This document shows positions 26,206 to 35,928 of a stretch of 56,620 nucleotides of DNA, piece by piece (the first letter of the stretch is position 1; the number at the start of each line of letters is the position of its first letter). This stretch comes from an uncultured Paenibacillaceae bacterium. Its GTDB lineage: Bacteria; Bacillota; Bacilli; Aneurinibacillales; Aneurinibacillaceae. Below the pieces are notes generated by a model. It was not told where the DNA came from, made no database searches, and saw nothing but the letters and a program-made list of their open reading frames with translations. The stretch is taken from positions 1 through 56,620 of the forward strand of contig CAMLDI010000019.1 in NCBI GenBank assembly GCA_946478845.1, read 5' to 3'. Made by a program: the position numbers and the translations under genes.

Positions 26206-27333
26206 ATGGGAGATCGAAGAGATGTTGAATTTGTAACTATGGCACCCACATTTGGGGATGGCAAATATGTAGGCCAGGCAAATTTAACGGCCACTCGAAT
26301 TGATCGTTGGTCAGCAACAGCAGAGAGGGAACCTTCTCTGGAATATCTGGGAAAAATAGCTCAGGTGGCTGAAGAAAAAGGGTTTTCCACCCTGCTTTTG
26401 CCAGTAGGAAGCAGTAGCCTGGATCCTTTAGTCATTGCTTCAGCCATTGCAGCCTTGACCAAGAAAATCAAAATCTTATTTGCTGTACGGCCTAATGCAA
26501 CAGCCCCAGCAGTTCTGGCTCGCCAGTTTGCTAGTTTAGATTATTTAACAGGTGGCAGGGCCATCATTAATATCGTTAGTGGAGGTTCTCCTGATGAATT
26601 AGCTGCTGATGGTGACTTTTTAAGCCATAGTGAGCGATATGAAAGAGCCCAAGAATTTATTCATGTTGTAAAAAGGCTTCTCCTTGGAGAGACGGTAAAT
26701 CATGAAGGCAAATATTACACCCTAAAAGATGCCCAATTATTCCCTGCCCCTGCACAGAAACCCCGTCCTCCTATTTTCTTTGGCGGAGCATCAGATATTG
26801 CCAAACAAGTAGCTGTATCTGAAGCCGATGTTTATATGCTCTGGGGGGAAACCCTTGAAAATATTCGCCAACGAATTGAGGAAGTGCGGGCTCTGGCAGA
26901 TAGTCAGGGGAAAAAGCTCCGTTATAGCGTTTCCTTCCAGGTAATTTTAGGAGACACAGAAGAGGAAGCCTGGGAGAGGGCAAATGAAATAGTGAGCCGT
27001 ATCGATCCAAAAGTTCTAAAAAGCAAAGAGGATGCCAATGTCATTGATGAATCTGTTGGCCATAAACGATTAGTAGATTTAATGGAAAATTCCCGGAAAG
27101 ACAATTTTAAAATTGGCCCTAATCTTTGGGCAGGATTAACCCAGGTGCTAGGAGGCAACTCCATCGCTTTAGTAGGGACACCGGATCAAGTGGCAGACCG
27201 CATTGTGGAATATATTGATTTAGGTTTTGATTTAGTGCTACTTCGCGGTTTTCCCCATTTGGAAACCATTGCCCGGGTGGGTGATGAAATCATTCCCCGT
27301 GTACGAGAAAGATTGTTACATTCGGTGAAATAA
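26206..27333 (+). CDS. SsuD-like FMNH2-dependent monooxygenase
   Basis: The ATG at 26206 is preceded by AAGGGAGG. An upstream in-frame start at 26140 would translate the attenuator remnant and is rejected. The 375-residue protein is a paralogue of the gene at 16.8 kb: M-A-P-T-F-G-D-G, E-P-S-L-E-Y-L, D-P-L-V-I-A-S-A-I, A-V-R-P-N-A-T-A-P-A-V-L-A-R-Q-F, I-V-S-G-G-S-P-D-E-L, H-S-E-R-Y and F-F-G-G-A-S. Expected to release sulfite from sulfonates. Confidence 0.88.
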   Translation: MGDRRDVEFVTMAPTFGDGKYVGQANLTATRIDRWSATAEREPSLEYLGKIAQVAEEKGFSTLLLPVGSSSLDPLVIASAIAALTKKIKILFAVRPNATAPAVLARQFASLDYLTGGRAIINIVSGGSPDELAADGDFLSHSERYERAQEFIHVVKRLLLGETVNHEGKYYTLKDAQLFPAPAQKPRPPIFFGGASDIAKQVAVSEADVYMLWGETLENIRQRIEEVRALADSQGKKLRYSVSFQVILGDTEEEAWERANEIVSRIDPKVLKSKEDANVIDESVGHKRLVDLMENSRKDNFKIGPNLWAGLTQVLGGNSIALVGTPDQVADRIVEYIDLGFDLVLLRGFPHLETIARVGDEIIPRVRERLLHSVK

Positions 27334-27390
27334 GGGGGCAATTTACCCTTTAAGTAGCAAGTACCATATTAAATTAGAGGAGGAAGGCAC

Positions 27391-27657
27391 ATGGCAGATC
27401 AAAAAAAAATTATTTTATGGAGTAGAGAAGGTTGCTCCCATTGCGTCGTTGTGAAGAACTATCTAGCAGAGAAAGGGGTTCCCTATACTAATTTTGATGT
27501 AACGGACAGGGACTATTTACGAGATATCCTGGAAGCTAAATATGGCGCAAGAAGTGTTCCGGTCGTTGAAATTGGCGGTAATCTCAGTTATAAGGCTGTT
27601 TTAGGCAGTGATGTGGAGAAACTGGAAAAACTCCTGGCAAATATCGTGGTTTCTTAA
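27391..27657 (+). CDS. Glutaredoxin-like protein
   Basis: The 88-residue thioredoxin-fold protein has active site C15-S-H-C18, the cis-Pro region S-V-P-V-V-E-I-G-G and the expected beta-alpha-beta order. RBS GGAGGA. Glutaredoxins and bacilliredoxin-like proteins reduce disulfides. In this operon it may split an imported organic disulfide, or a flavin- or thiol-bound intermediate, before the thiol dioxygenase acts. Confidence 0.88.
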   Translation: MADQKKIILWSREGCSHCVVVKNYLAEKGVPYTNFDVTDRDYLRDILEAKYGARSVPVVEIGGNLSYKAVLGSDVEKLEKLLANIVVS

Positions 27658-27671
27658 GGGAGGATTTATTG

Positions 27672-28859
27672 ATGTCCCATCATGTAAATGGCCCCTTATC
27701 GGGTTTGAAGGTAATTGAATTTGGCCAAATTTTTGCCGGGCCTTATGCCGGCATGCTTCTGGCCGACCTTGGTGCAGATGTGGTGAAGGTAGAAGCCCCT
27801 GAGCAGGGGGATGGAATGAGAGGTTGGTCTCCCTTTTTCGAGAATGATGAAGGGGAAAAATTCAGTTCTATTTTCTCTAGTGTAAATCGGAATAAAAGGA
27901 GTATTTCTATAAATTTTAAAGTGCCTCATGAAAGAGATCTTTTACAAGAATTATGTCAGGAAGCTGATATTATTATTGAGAATTTCCGTCCTGGAGTATT
28001 ATCGAAATATCAATTAGGATATGAGGATTTATCTGCTATCAACCCCCGATTGGTTTATTGCTCTATCTCTGGTTATGGACAGGAAGGATCCTTTTCTCAA
28101 AAGGGAGCTTTTGATGTGACAGTGCAAGCCATAAGCGGCATTATGAGTGTAACCGGTGATGAAGAAGGTTCCCCTGCAAAATGTGGCATCCCTATCGCAG
28201 ATTTTGTTACCGGGTTGTATGCCGCATTCAGTATTGTTTCTGCTGTACGGAATGCTGAACAGACCGGAAAAGGCAGTTACATCGATTGTTCCATGCTGGG
28301 AAGTATACTGGGCATTTCTCCCTTACAGACAGGGGAGTACTTTGGAACAGGGGTTCCACCGAAAAGGTTGGGAACAGCCCATCCAAGGAATGCCCCCTAT
28401 CAAATGTTTTTTGGGAGTGATAAACCATTTGTCATAGCAGCTGGAACTCAGAAGTTATGGCATAAAGTTTGCGAGTTGACAGAGAATCATCACCTGGGGG
28501 ATGAATACCGTTTTTCAACCCAACCTCAGCGGGCGAAAAACCAAAAACAATTGGCACAAATTTTGCAGAAAACTTTTTATAGCAAAACTGCAGATGAATG
28601 GATACAACTTTTTGATCGGCATGGGGTACCCAATGCTCCTGTTTTTAATTATGAGGATATCCTCTCCCATGAAGTGGTGAAGGAGAAAGGATGGGTAAGC
28701 GAACTGCCTCTTCCTAATGGTACAAAGACGAAGACAGTTGGATTTCCTGTTAAGATTACGGGACATGATTTTGCAATTACCAAAAGCCCGCCAAAGCTTG
28801 GTGAGCATAACGAAGAAGTGTTGTTTGAATGGCTTGGATATTCTTTACAGAAAGAATAG
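27672..28859 (+). CDS. CaiB/BaiF-family (class III) CoA-transferase
   Basis: Start ATG 27672, 8 nt after AGGGAGG. The 395-residue protein has the family features: G-L-K-V-I-E-F-G-Q-I-F-A-G-P-Y, L-G-A-D-V-V-K-V-E-x-P, N-R-N-K-R-S-I-S-I, I-E-N-F-R-P-G, I-S-G-Y-G-Q-x-G and the catalytic Asp (Asp148 in G-A-F-D-V-T-V-Q-A). These enzymes move CoA between carboxylates. One characterised relative activates 3-sulfinopropionate in Advenella; with a thiol dioxygenase in this operon a similar role is plausible. Confidence 0.88.
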   Translation: MSHHVNGPLSGLKVIEFGQIFAGPYAGMLLADLGADVVKVEAPEQGDGMRGWSPFFENDEGEKFSSIFSSVNRNKRSISINFKVPHERDLLQELCQEADIIIENFRPGVLSKYQLGYEDLSAINPRLVYCSISGYGQEGSFSQKGAFDVTVQAISGIMSVTGDEEGSPAKCGIPIADFVTGLYAAFSIVSAVRNAEQTGKGSYIDCSMLGSILGISPLQTGEYFGTGVPPKRLGTAHPRNAPYQMFFGSDKPFVIAAGTQKLWHKVCELTENHHLGDEYRFSTQPQRAKNQKQLAQILQKTFYSKTADEWIQLFDRHGVPNAPVFNYEDILSHEVVKEKGWVSELPLPNGTKTKTVGFPVKITGHDFAITKSPPKLGEHNEEVLFEWLGYSLQKE

Positions 28860-28871
28860 GGAGGTGAATGA

Positions 28872-29819
28872 ATGGTATCCAAAAAGAGAATTCAGTGGAT
28901 ACTGCCAATCGTAATTCTTTTTTTTACATTTTTTATTAGTACTGGTTGCGGAACCTTTTCCAAAAAATCCGTTGTAAATATTGGATACCAGAAGGCAAGT
29001 GTATTAAGTGTTTTAAAAGCCAGAGGGGATCTTGAGAAGAAATTCTCTTCCCAGGGGATTAAAGTGAAATGGTTTGAGTTCAGTACAGGCCTGCAATTAT
29101 TGGAAGCTCTTAACACAGGGAACATTGATGTAGGAAATGCAGGGGATGCACCTTCAATTTTTGCCCAGGCTAAAGGTTTTAAGTTACTATATGCGGCAAG
29201 TGAACCTGCAAGCCCTGAATCAGAAGGAATTCTTGTACCTGCCAATTCTTTTATTCAATCTATTGCAGATTTAAAAGGGAAAAAAGTGGCTTACGCAAAA
29301 GCCTCTATATCACAATACTTGTTGGTTCAGACTCTTGCCAAAGCGGGATTAACAATTAATGATGTAACCTCTATACATCTTGCCCCACCTGATGCCCGTG
29401 CTGCCTTTGACGGAGGAAATGTGGATGCCTGGGTCGTTTGGGATCCCTTCTTCACCGTTACGGAAGCAAGTGGTGCCCGAATTCTCTCAACAGCAAAAGG
29501 GATTGTTTCTTATAATTCATTTTACCTTGCGAATGAGGATTTTGCGAAAAAAAGTCCCACGGAATTAGAGATTGTCATTAGTGAATTGAAAAATACAGCT
29601 GACTGGATAAATAATAATAGGTCTGAAGCCGCTCAATTACTTTCTAAAGATTCAGGCATAACGGTTACAGTTTGGGAAAAAATTCTGGAACGTAAAAAGT
29701 ATGGAGCAAATCCTGTTAGTCAGGAAATTGTTGCAGAGTAGGAACGTATCGCCCAAACCTTCCTTGAATTAAAACTAATTGATATTCCAGTTAATGTAAA
29801 AGACTCTGTTTGGAAATAA
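28872..29819 (+). pseudogene. SsuA-like sulfonate-binding lipoprotein interrupted by TAG
   Basis: The gene starts with ATG 28872 (RBS GGGAGGTG), a signal peptide and lipobox S-T-G-C (Cys26), and follows the SsuA pattern (F-S-T-G-L-Q-L-L-E-A-L-N-T-G-N-I-D-V-G, W-V-V-W-D-P-F). An in-frame TAG at 29739-29741 ends it at 289 residues. The same frame then continues for 25 codons with E-R-I-A-Q-T-F-L-E-L-K-L-I and D-S-V-W-K before TAA at 29819, which is the normal SsuA C-terminus. A single CAG-to-TAG change explains it. The short product might still bind ligand. Confidence 0.8.
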
Positions 29820-29843
29820 AAAAATTTTTAAAGGGGAATTTAC

Positions 29844-30425
29844 ATGGCCACTGTAAGTAACAAAGAAAGTTTGCAAAAATTCGAAGAAGATGTAAAAAGT
29901 TTACTAGATTCAACAAAAGAAGTAAGCCAATTTGTCGTTGCATTGCAGCCTATTTTACAAGATTTATTAAATGAACCCGGTTTATTGCCAGAAGAATTTC
30001 AAAAACCTCAACCCCATAAATACGGGCAATATTTATTGCACAAATCAGAGGATGATTCTTTTACAGTAGTTGCTTTTGTCTGGGGTCCCGGGCAGAAAAC
30101 ACCCGTCCATGATCATTTAACCTGGGGTGTAATCGGTGTGCTTCAAGGGGAAATTGAAGAAACCCGCTATCGCCGTTTGGGTGGGGGAGAAGTCCAGGAT
30201 TGGTCTGTTCCTGAAGCGTCCAAAGTGGTTCGGGCGGTAAAAGGGAACACTTCCTTTGTCTATCCTCCGGATTTCGATTTTCATCAGGTTTCAAACTCCA
30301 CCGATGAGATCGCTATTACCATCCATGTTTATGGAGCAGACATTGGTACATATGAACGTCATGTTTATGAAGTGGAAAGCGGACTTATTAAACCCTTCTT
30401 AGGGGTTCATGACAATGTAAATTAA
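29844..30425 (+). CDS. Cupin thiol dioxygenase, Gln-type (3-mercaptopropionate dioxygenase-like)
   Basis: The 193-residue cupin has the iron ligands His89 and His91 (P-V-H-D-H) and His147 (F-D-F-H-Q-V-S). The cysteine that makes the Cys-Tyr crosslink in mammalian cysteine dioxygenase is missing; the W-G-V-I-G segment takes its place. Residue 62 is Gln in G-Q-Y-L-L. In this family an Arg there favours cysteine and a Gln favours 3-mercaptopropionate, so the product may be 3-sulfinopropionate rather than cysteine sulfinate. RBS AAAGGGG. Last gene of the operon; its end overlaps the converging MFS gene by 4 nt. Confidence 0.85.
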   Translation: MATVSNKESLQKFEEDVKSLLDSTKEVSQFVVALQPILQDLLNEPGLLPEEFQKPQPHKYGQYLLHKSEDDSFTVVAFVWGPGQKTPVHDHLTWGVIGVLQGEIEETRYRRLGGGEVQDWSVPEASKVVRAVKGNTSFVYPPDFDFHQVSNSTDEIAITIHVYGADIGTYERHVYEVESGLIKPFLGVHDNVN

Positions 30426-31633
30426 CTTAATGTTTGTTTCTCAGGATTTTCTGGCTGTTTGAAATATAGAAAAATCAGAAAAGATAATAAGCTACATCCT
30501 GCTAAAACCATAAAAACACTTTTATGTCCATAGTTATCGAGAAAGGCTATGAGGGGAGGACCTAAGGCAACCCCAATAAAGCGGATGCTCATATATATCG
30601 ATGTCATCATTCCACGGTCGTTTTCTTCAAAACGTTCTGTAATTAATGCATCTAAACAAGGAAGGGAAATTCCAATCCCTATTACGCTAAGGAACAAGAT
30701 GGACAGTAGAGGAACGATTCCTTTATAGAAAACAATTATAACCAAACTACCCGTTAAGAGGGCCATACCACAAACAATGATTTTCTTCATAAAAAGAGGT
30801 TTATTTCCAACCTTTTTTCCTGTTATATATGAAGCCAAACATAAGGCAGTAAGGGGAAGGGCGATAATCAGCCCTTTCTTTATTCCATCAATACCATATT
30901 GGCTTTCTAGTATCTCAGATAAGTAAAAAAGAACACCGAATAATATGAACATAATAAACCCGCCAGTAAGGAAAATCCGCCACAACCAGGAACCTTCTTT
31001 TTTAAAATTTCCTTTTAACTTTATTAAAAAGTAGTTTAATTCAAGGGGTTCCTTGGCCTTTTTTGGTGATTTAACAAAAAAAAGAATAAGCAGGAATGAA
31101 AAAAGACAAAAGGTAGCTGTAGCTAAGAAGGGAGAGAACCACAAAAGGGAAGCTAAATAGGAGCCCAAGATGGGACTTAAAACTTTCCCGAAGGTGTTTG
31201 CTGTTTCAATAATGCCAAGGCCTTTGCTAACCTGTTCCTTCCTTTTAAAAAGATCGCCCACAAGAGGAATCACCACAGGAAAAGTACCAGCTGCCCCCAT
31301 TCCCTGAATAAATCTGCCAACAAGTATAAAAAGGTAACTATTCCATTTCCAGGCTGACAAACCGGCAAGCAGGCTTCCGCCCGCAGAGATGAATAGTCCT
31401 GGAATAATAATCCGTTTTCTTCCTAAACGGTCAGATAGAAATCCGGTTATTGGGATAAAGATAATGGCTGCAATGGAATAAAGGGTAATGATCATGCTAA
31501 CCTGAAAGGAAGTAATATGCAATTTTTTCTCCATTAATGGCAACACCGGAATTAACATGGAATTACCCAACGTAACCACGAGTGGGATTGTTGCAATTGA
31601 AAGCAGATCCAGTGTTTTCTTTTCTTCCTTCAT
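30422..31633 (-). CDS. MFS transporter, drug-efflux type
   Basis: The 403-residue protein has about twelve membrane segments, motif A G-F-L-S-D-R-L-G-R-K-R after segment 2 and G-R-F-I-Q-G-M-G-A-A-G in segment 4 (motif B type), which suit a 12-TM proton antiporter of the Bmr/YttB sort. Substrate unknown. It runs toward the thiol dioxygenase gene and diverges from the aldo/keto reductase gene. Confidence 0.85.
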   Translation of the reverse strand: MKEEKKTLDLLSIATIPLVVTLGNSMLIPVLPLMEKKLHITSFQVSMIITLYSIAAIIFIPITGFLSDRLGRKRIIIPGLFISAGGSLLAGLSAWKWNSYLFILVGRFIQGMGAAGTFPVVIPLVGDLFKRKEQVSKGLGIIETANTFGKVLSPILGSYLASLLWFSPFLATATFCLFSFLLILFFVKSPKKAKEPLELNYFLIKLKGNFKKEGSWLWRIFLTGGFIMFILFGVLFYLSEILESQYGIDGIKKGLIIALPLTALCLASYITGKKVGNKPLFMKKIIVCGMALLTGSLVIIVFYKGIVPLLSILFLSVIGIGISLPCLDALITERFEENDRGMMTSIYMSIRFIGVALGPPLIAFLDNYGHKSVFMVLAGCSLLSFLIFLYFKQPENPEKQTLS

Positions 31634-31721
31634 GTAAATATCCCCAGTTCTTATATTGTTGGTTAATTCATAGTATACCTATCGACTTAAATAAAATACA
31701 TTTGAAAAGGAGATAAAAGAA

Positions 31722-32708
<987 letters not shown>

Positions 32709-32762
32709 TTTTACATGAGGGTTAAAATGAAGATTAAAATCATGCTGTTGTTAATTAGCTGC

Positions 32763-32790
32763 ACAGTCATCCCTTAAATGGGATGGCTGT
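32763..32790 (-). terminator. Hairpin between the reductase and MFS genes
   Basis: Stem ACAGTCATCCC/GGGATGGCTGT with a TAAAT loop overlaps the stop codon of the minus-strand MFS gene. The T run on either side is short, so termination strength is uncertain. Confidence 0.55.
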
Positions 32791-34015
32791 CATCGTTTCT
32801 TTTTCTTTCATGAAGCTTAAAACCACTGAATGTAATTAGTATGGCTACAAATAACCAGGCCCAAAAGTAATCTCCTTGTATATCAATCGCTAGTCCAAAC
32901 AGTATCGGCATGACAACAATAGCCATCTGATTGAGAGTTAATCCAACACTAACTGTAAATGCCACCTGATTGTTTGGAGAAGTTTCTGAGATTTGAACTA
33001 TATATAGACTATACCAACCTATACTGAAAAACCCTAATAGAATACTTAAAAGGACCACGATCCAACTTGGAACACCTTTATCAATGAACAACAGAAAAAT
33101 AATCATACCTACTGTAAACCAAATACAAAATAATAATGGTTTCAAGCGATTTCCATTGTAAAATTTGTCACTGATCCAGGCCATTGTAATTCTGCCAAGC
33201 ATGCCTGAAAACTGAACAATAGCCAAGTAAATCCCTGCAACAGTAAGGGATATACCTAGTTTATTATTTAAGAAGGTTATATAATGTGCAACTAAAATGA
33301 ATTGGAGTGACACTAAAGTTATTCCAGAAAAGAAAACTGGGTACAACCGTTTATCTTTAAGGATCTCTTTCAAATATAAATTCCCTACTTTTTGTTTAGA
33401 TACCTCTCTATCTTTGAAACAAATGTTATTTTTATAAATAAATAAAAAGATTGCCCCACTAACAATTGAAAAGATAGACTGGAATAAAATTGCACTGTTT
33501 AAACTGTACTTTTCTGTTATCCATGGTAATAAAGCAGCAGATAAAGCTCCTCCAAAAGGAATACCTATTTGTCGAATTCCCATTGCCAATCCTCTCTCTT
33601 GTACAGAAAACCAACTTACAATTGCTTTGCTTCCTCCAGGTTGAGAAGCCCCATACCAAACTCCTACAAATAATAGCAGAATGATTAGCCAGTAGAAGTG
33701 ATGAAAAAATAATGTAGCTGCCATTGTGAGTCCTAATAATAATGCGCTTATTCCTAATAACCAACGCTCTCCATACCGGTCAATGGCTTTTCCTAATATC
33801 ATCATGGACAGTATAGGACCTATATTGACAGTGGAAACAAATGCTGCTGTTTCTGTTTGTGTTAAGTGATAAATGTCTTTCCAGTAAGCAGCTAAGGGAC
33901 CAATACCCTGTGTAACAAATGAAGATGAAGTTTGAATCCATGTTGTCAACATCAATATAATCCATCTATATCTATTTTCTGTTTGCCCTAATAATTGACC
34001 TTTATTCTCTTGCAA
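32774..34015 (-). CDS. MFS transporter, possible organic-anion carrier
   Basis: The 413-residue protein starts at TTG (GGAGGG 6 nt upstream). It has about twelve membrane segments, G-K-A-I-D-R-Y-G-E-R after segment 2, and G-A-S-Q-P-G-G-S-K-A-I-V-S-W-F and Q-E-R-G-L-A-M-G-I-R-Q in the middle, as in oxalate/formate or CynX-type carriers. It carries leader copy D, so it belongs to the same regulon as the sulfur monooxygenases and may import one of their substrates. Confidence 0.85.
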   Translation of the reverse strand: MQENKGQLLGQTENRYRWIILMLTTWIQTSSSFVTQGIGPLAAYWKDIYHLTQTETAAFVSTVNIGPILSMMILGKAIDRYGERWLLGISALLLGLTMAATLFFHHFYWLIILLLFVGVWYGASQPGGSKAIVSWFSVQERGLAMGIRQIGIPFGGALSAALLPWITEKYSLNSAILFQSIFSIVSGAIFLFIYKNNICFKDREVSKQKVGNLYLKEILKDKRLYPVFFSGITLVSLQFILVAHYITFLNNKLGISLTVAGIYLAIVQFSGMLGRITMAWISDKFYNGNRLKPLLFCIWFTVGMIIFLLFIDKGVPSWIVVLLSILLGFFSIGWYSLYIVQISETSPNNQVAFTVSVGLTLNQMAIVVMPILFGLAIDIQGDYFWAWLFVAILITFSGFKLHERKRNDDSHPI

Positions 34016-34150
34016 TATAAACCCTCCAATATTAAAAGGGTCTGTGTTAATTCACACAAACCCTGATGCTGCTTTAACCATTGTAGTAGTTAGATACATC
34101 ATCCCAAAACTGAACATATTTTTTGGTAATATTTATGGCCTCCCCCTTTT

Positions 34151-34208
34151 ACAAAAAAGAGGCTCCAATCCCCAACAAAGAGATTAGAGCCTCTAGTTTT
34201 CTAGTCGG
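34151..34208 (-). promoter_or_regulatory. Leader attenuator motif, copy D (upstream of MFS gene)
   Basis: On the minus strand GGCCGA, stem CTAG-AAAA-CTAG, then AGAGGCTCTAATCTC pairs with GGGATTGGAGCCTCT, followed by six Ts. The first stem differs from the others by a compensating change (CTGG/CCAG to CTAG/CTAG), which supports base pairing. Unlike the other copies the terminator ends about 135 nt before the start codon. Confidence 0.75.
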
Positions 34209-34237
34209 CCAATATTAAACTATTGTTACTATATCAA

Positions 34238-34278
34238 AGTTTATTACGACTAATACTATCTGTCAAGTATGAATTAAA
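34238..34278 (-). promoter_or_regulatory. Promoter of the 32.8-kb MFS gene with AATTCATA box
   Basis: TTGACA (34266-34261) and TAAACT (34243-34238) are 17 nt apart on the minus strand and are preceded by TTTAATTCATAC. It is near identical in layout to the nitroreductase promoter. RNA should start near 34231, about 23 nt before the leader motif. Confidence 0.75.
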
Positions 34279-34300
34279 TTAAAAGTTCTTCAAGAGATAA

Positions 34301-34533
34301 GTAGCTTTGGAAGGTCTCTGGTTTGCAGATGATGTGGCTAATTTTGCTAATAACAATAAGGATGAATGGCAATGGACGGTTATGATTATGCAACCGGAAA
34401 CCATTACAATGGACATGGTGAGTGAGGGTATTGAAGAAGTACGCAAAAGGAAAAATCCAGTTGCCCTGGATAAGGTTCGTTTTGAGAACTTTCAGGAAGG
34501 ATTATCTGTCCAGGTGATGTATATTGGACCTTA
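34301..34533 (+). pseudogene. GyrI-like gene, middle fragment (5' truncated, split by insertion)
   Basis: The fragment encodes L-E-G-L-W-F-A-D-D through V-M-Y-I-G-P-Y, matching the middle of GyrI-like small-molecule-binding proteins of about 200 residues. An in-frame TAA lies directly upstream at 34298 and the first 75-80 residues of the family are missing. The reading frame is then interrupted by the mobile element at 34534 and resumes at 35949. Confidence 0.8.
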
Positions 34534-34553
34534 TGTAGCTTTGAAACAAAGTT
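34534..34553 (+). repeat. Left terminal inverted repeat
   Basis: TGTAGCTTTGAAACAAAGTT; matches the right end, read on the other strand, at 19 of 20 positions. The CCTTA duplication lies just outside. Confidence 0.85.
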
Positions 34554-34644
34554 GCACCGTTTTGAAAAAAGTCCCACCGTTTAAAACAAAGTTTAACCAT
34601 TGTCTTTGAAATTATAAGTGGGGACCATTAGATGAAATTTAGGT

Positions 34645-34995
34645 TTAATTATGATCACAACAAATTTGTTGATCTTTATCTATACCTTTTATAATTGCAT
34701 ACTTATTACCCCATTCACACATTGTGCTTAATACTGGTACAAATGATCTTCCTAGATCAGTTAAGCTGTATTCTACTTTTGGTGGTACTTCTTTAAATAT
34801 TTCTCTTCGTACAAGTCCATCTCTTTCTAACTGTTTCAATTGATCTGTTAAGACTTTTTGTGTAATTCCAGGTATTAATTCGTAAAACTCTTTTGTCCTT
34901 ACTGATTTTTGACTCAAGAAAAAGAGTATTAAACATTTCCATTTTCCACCTGCAATGTTCATAAAAATGTTGATTCCAGTATTATAGTTAACCAT
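34645..34995 (-). CDS. HxlR-family regulator (cargo of the mobile element)
   Basis: The 116-residue winged-helix protein has G-G-K-W-K-C-L-I-L-F-F-L, P-G-I-T-Q-K-V-L-T-D-Q-L-K-Q-L-E, and P-P-K-V-E-Y-S-L-T-D-L-G. Cysteines occur in helix 2 (W-K-C), in M-C-E-W and near the C-terminus, which could sense oxidants. It diverges from a nitroreductase gene, the classical arrangement for HypR- or YodB-like control. Confidence 0.9.
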   Translation of the reverse strand: MVNYNTGINIFMNIAGGKWKCLILFFLSQKSVRTKEFYELIPGITQKVLTDQLKQLERDGLVRREIFKEVPPKVEYSLTDLGRSFVPVLSTMCEWGNKYAIIKGIDKDQQICCDHN

Positions 34996-35011
34996 GCGCT
35001 CTCCTAAATAG

Positions 35012-35044
35012 GCACTTAAAAGTGGTTATACCACATTTTTGTGC
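35012..35044. promoter_or_regulatory. Palindromic operator between HxlR and nitroreductase genes
   Basis: GTGGT-TAT-ACCAC sits at the centre of a longer, imperfect inverted repeat that begins GCACTT and ends TTGTGC. It lies in the divergent promoter region of the cargo genes and is the probable HxlR binding site. Confidence 0.55.
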
Positions 35045-35114
35045 GTTATTTTCTTATTTATTATTGCTTACTATAATTAAAGGTGCAATAAATAAAAATT
35101 TCGGAGTTGATATA

Positions 35115-35741
35115 ATGAGTGTAAAAAATATTTTGGAAAAAAGACGCTCAGTTAGACATTATGATTCAAGTTATAAAATAAATTCAGAAATTCTAACCTC
35201 ATTAGTTGAAAGTGCAAGTAAGTCACCTAATGGAAATAATATTCAAGCTACTCGATACTTAATTATTGATGATCCGGACTTAAGAAATTTACTACTGCCT
35301 ATAGCTTTTAATCAACAACAAGTGATAGAAGCTTCAACTTTAATTGTTATGTTGGGTGATTATCAGGCATTTGACAAAGGTAATATTATTAAGATACATG
35401 AAGAAGGCTTTCAAGCAGGTTATTTTGATGAATCGCTAAGAGATTATCTAGCGAATGCTGCAATAAAATATTATGAAAATAAATCAAAAGAAGATTTAAA
35501 GTTAGAATTAACTAGAGATGTAAGTCTTGCGTCAATGTCATTAATTTTGTTAGCAAATGAAGCTGGTTTTGACACAATTACTATGTCAGGCTATGATTCT
35601 AAGAAATTAAAAGACATCTTAAATATTTCTGAAAGGTATTTAGATGTTATGCTTATAGCTATTGGTAAAGGTACTAAAGCCGGTCATAAGACCGTAAGGC
35701 ATAATGTAAATAAGGTAATGTATAGAAACAAAATAATTTAG
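35115..35741 (+). CDS. Nitroreductase (cargo of the mobile element)
   Basis: ATG 35115 is preceded by a CGGAG site; a longer reading from 35022 would run through the operator. The 208-residue protein has R-R-S-V-R-H-Y-D, S-A-S-K-S-P-N-G-N-N-I-Q and the D-V-S-L-A-S-M-S-L-I-L-L-A-N-E-A-G-F segment of FMN-dependent nitroreductases like Bacillus YdgI. It may reduce quinones or nitro compounds under control of the divergent HxlR. Confidence 0.88.
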   Translation: MSVKNILEKRRSVRHYDSSYKINSEILTSLVESASKSPNGNNIQATRYLIIDDPDLRNLLLPIAFNQQQVIEASTLIVMLGDYQAFDKGNIIKIHEEGFQAGYFDESLRDYLANAAIKYYENKSKEDLKLELTRDVSLASMSLILLANEAGFDTITMSGYDSKKLKDILNISERYLDVMLIAIGKGTKAGHKTVRHNVNKVMYRNKII

Positions 35742-35928
35742 TGTTCTTATAGTATCTGATTATGTAAAATAGGCAGACAAATAAATATGTTAAATAGAAA
35801 ATGATCAAACTTTTTAATAAAAACCAAACTAAAATCTAATGAAGAAGAAGCCATTTTGATCAATCTTTTTTTAAAATGGCTTCTTTTTATTTATCGTAAA
35901 ATATGGATTTGCAAGGTATTTTTGATCA

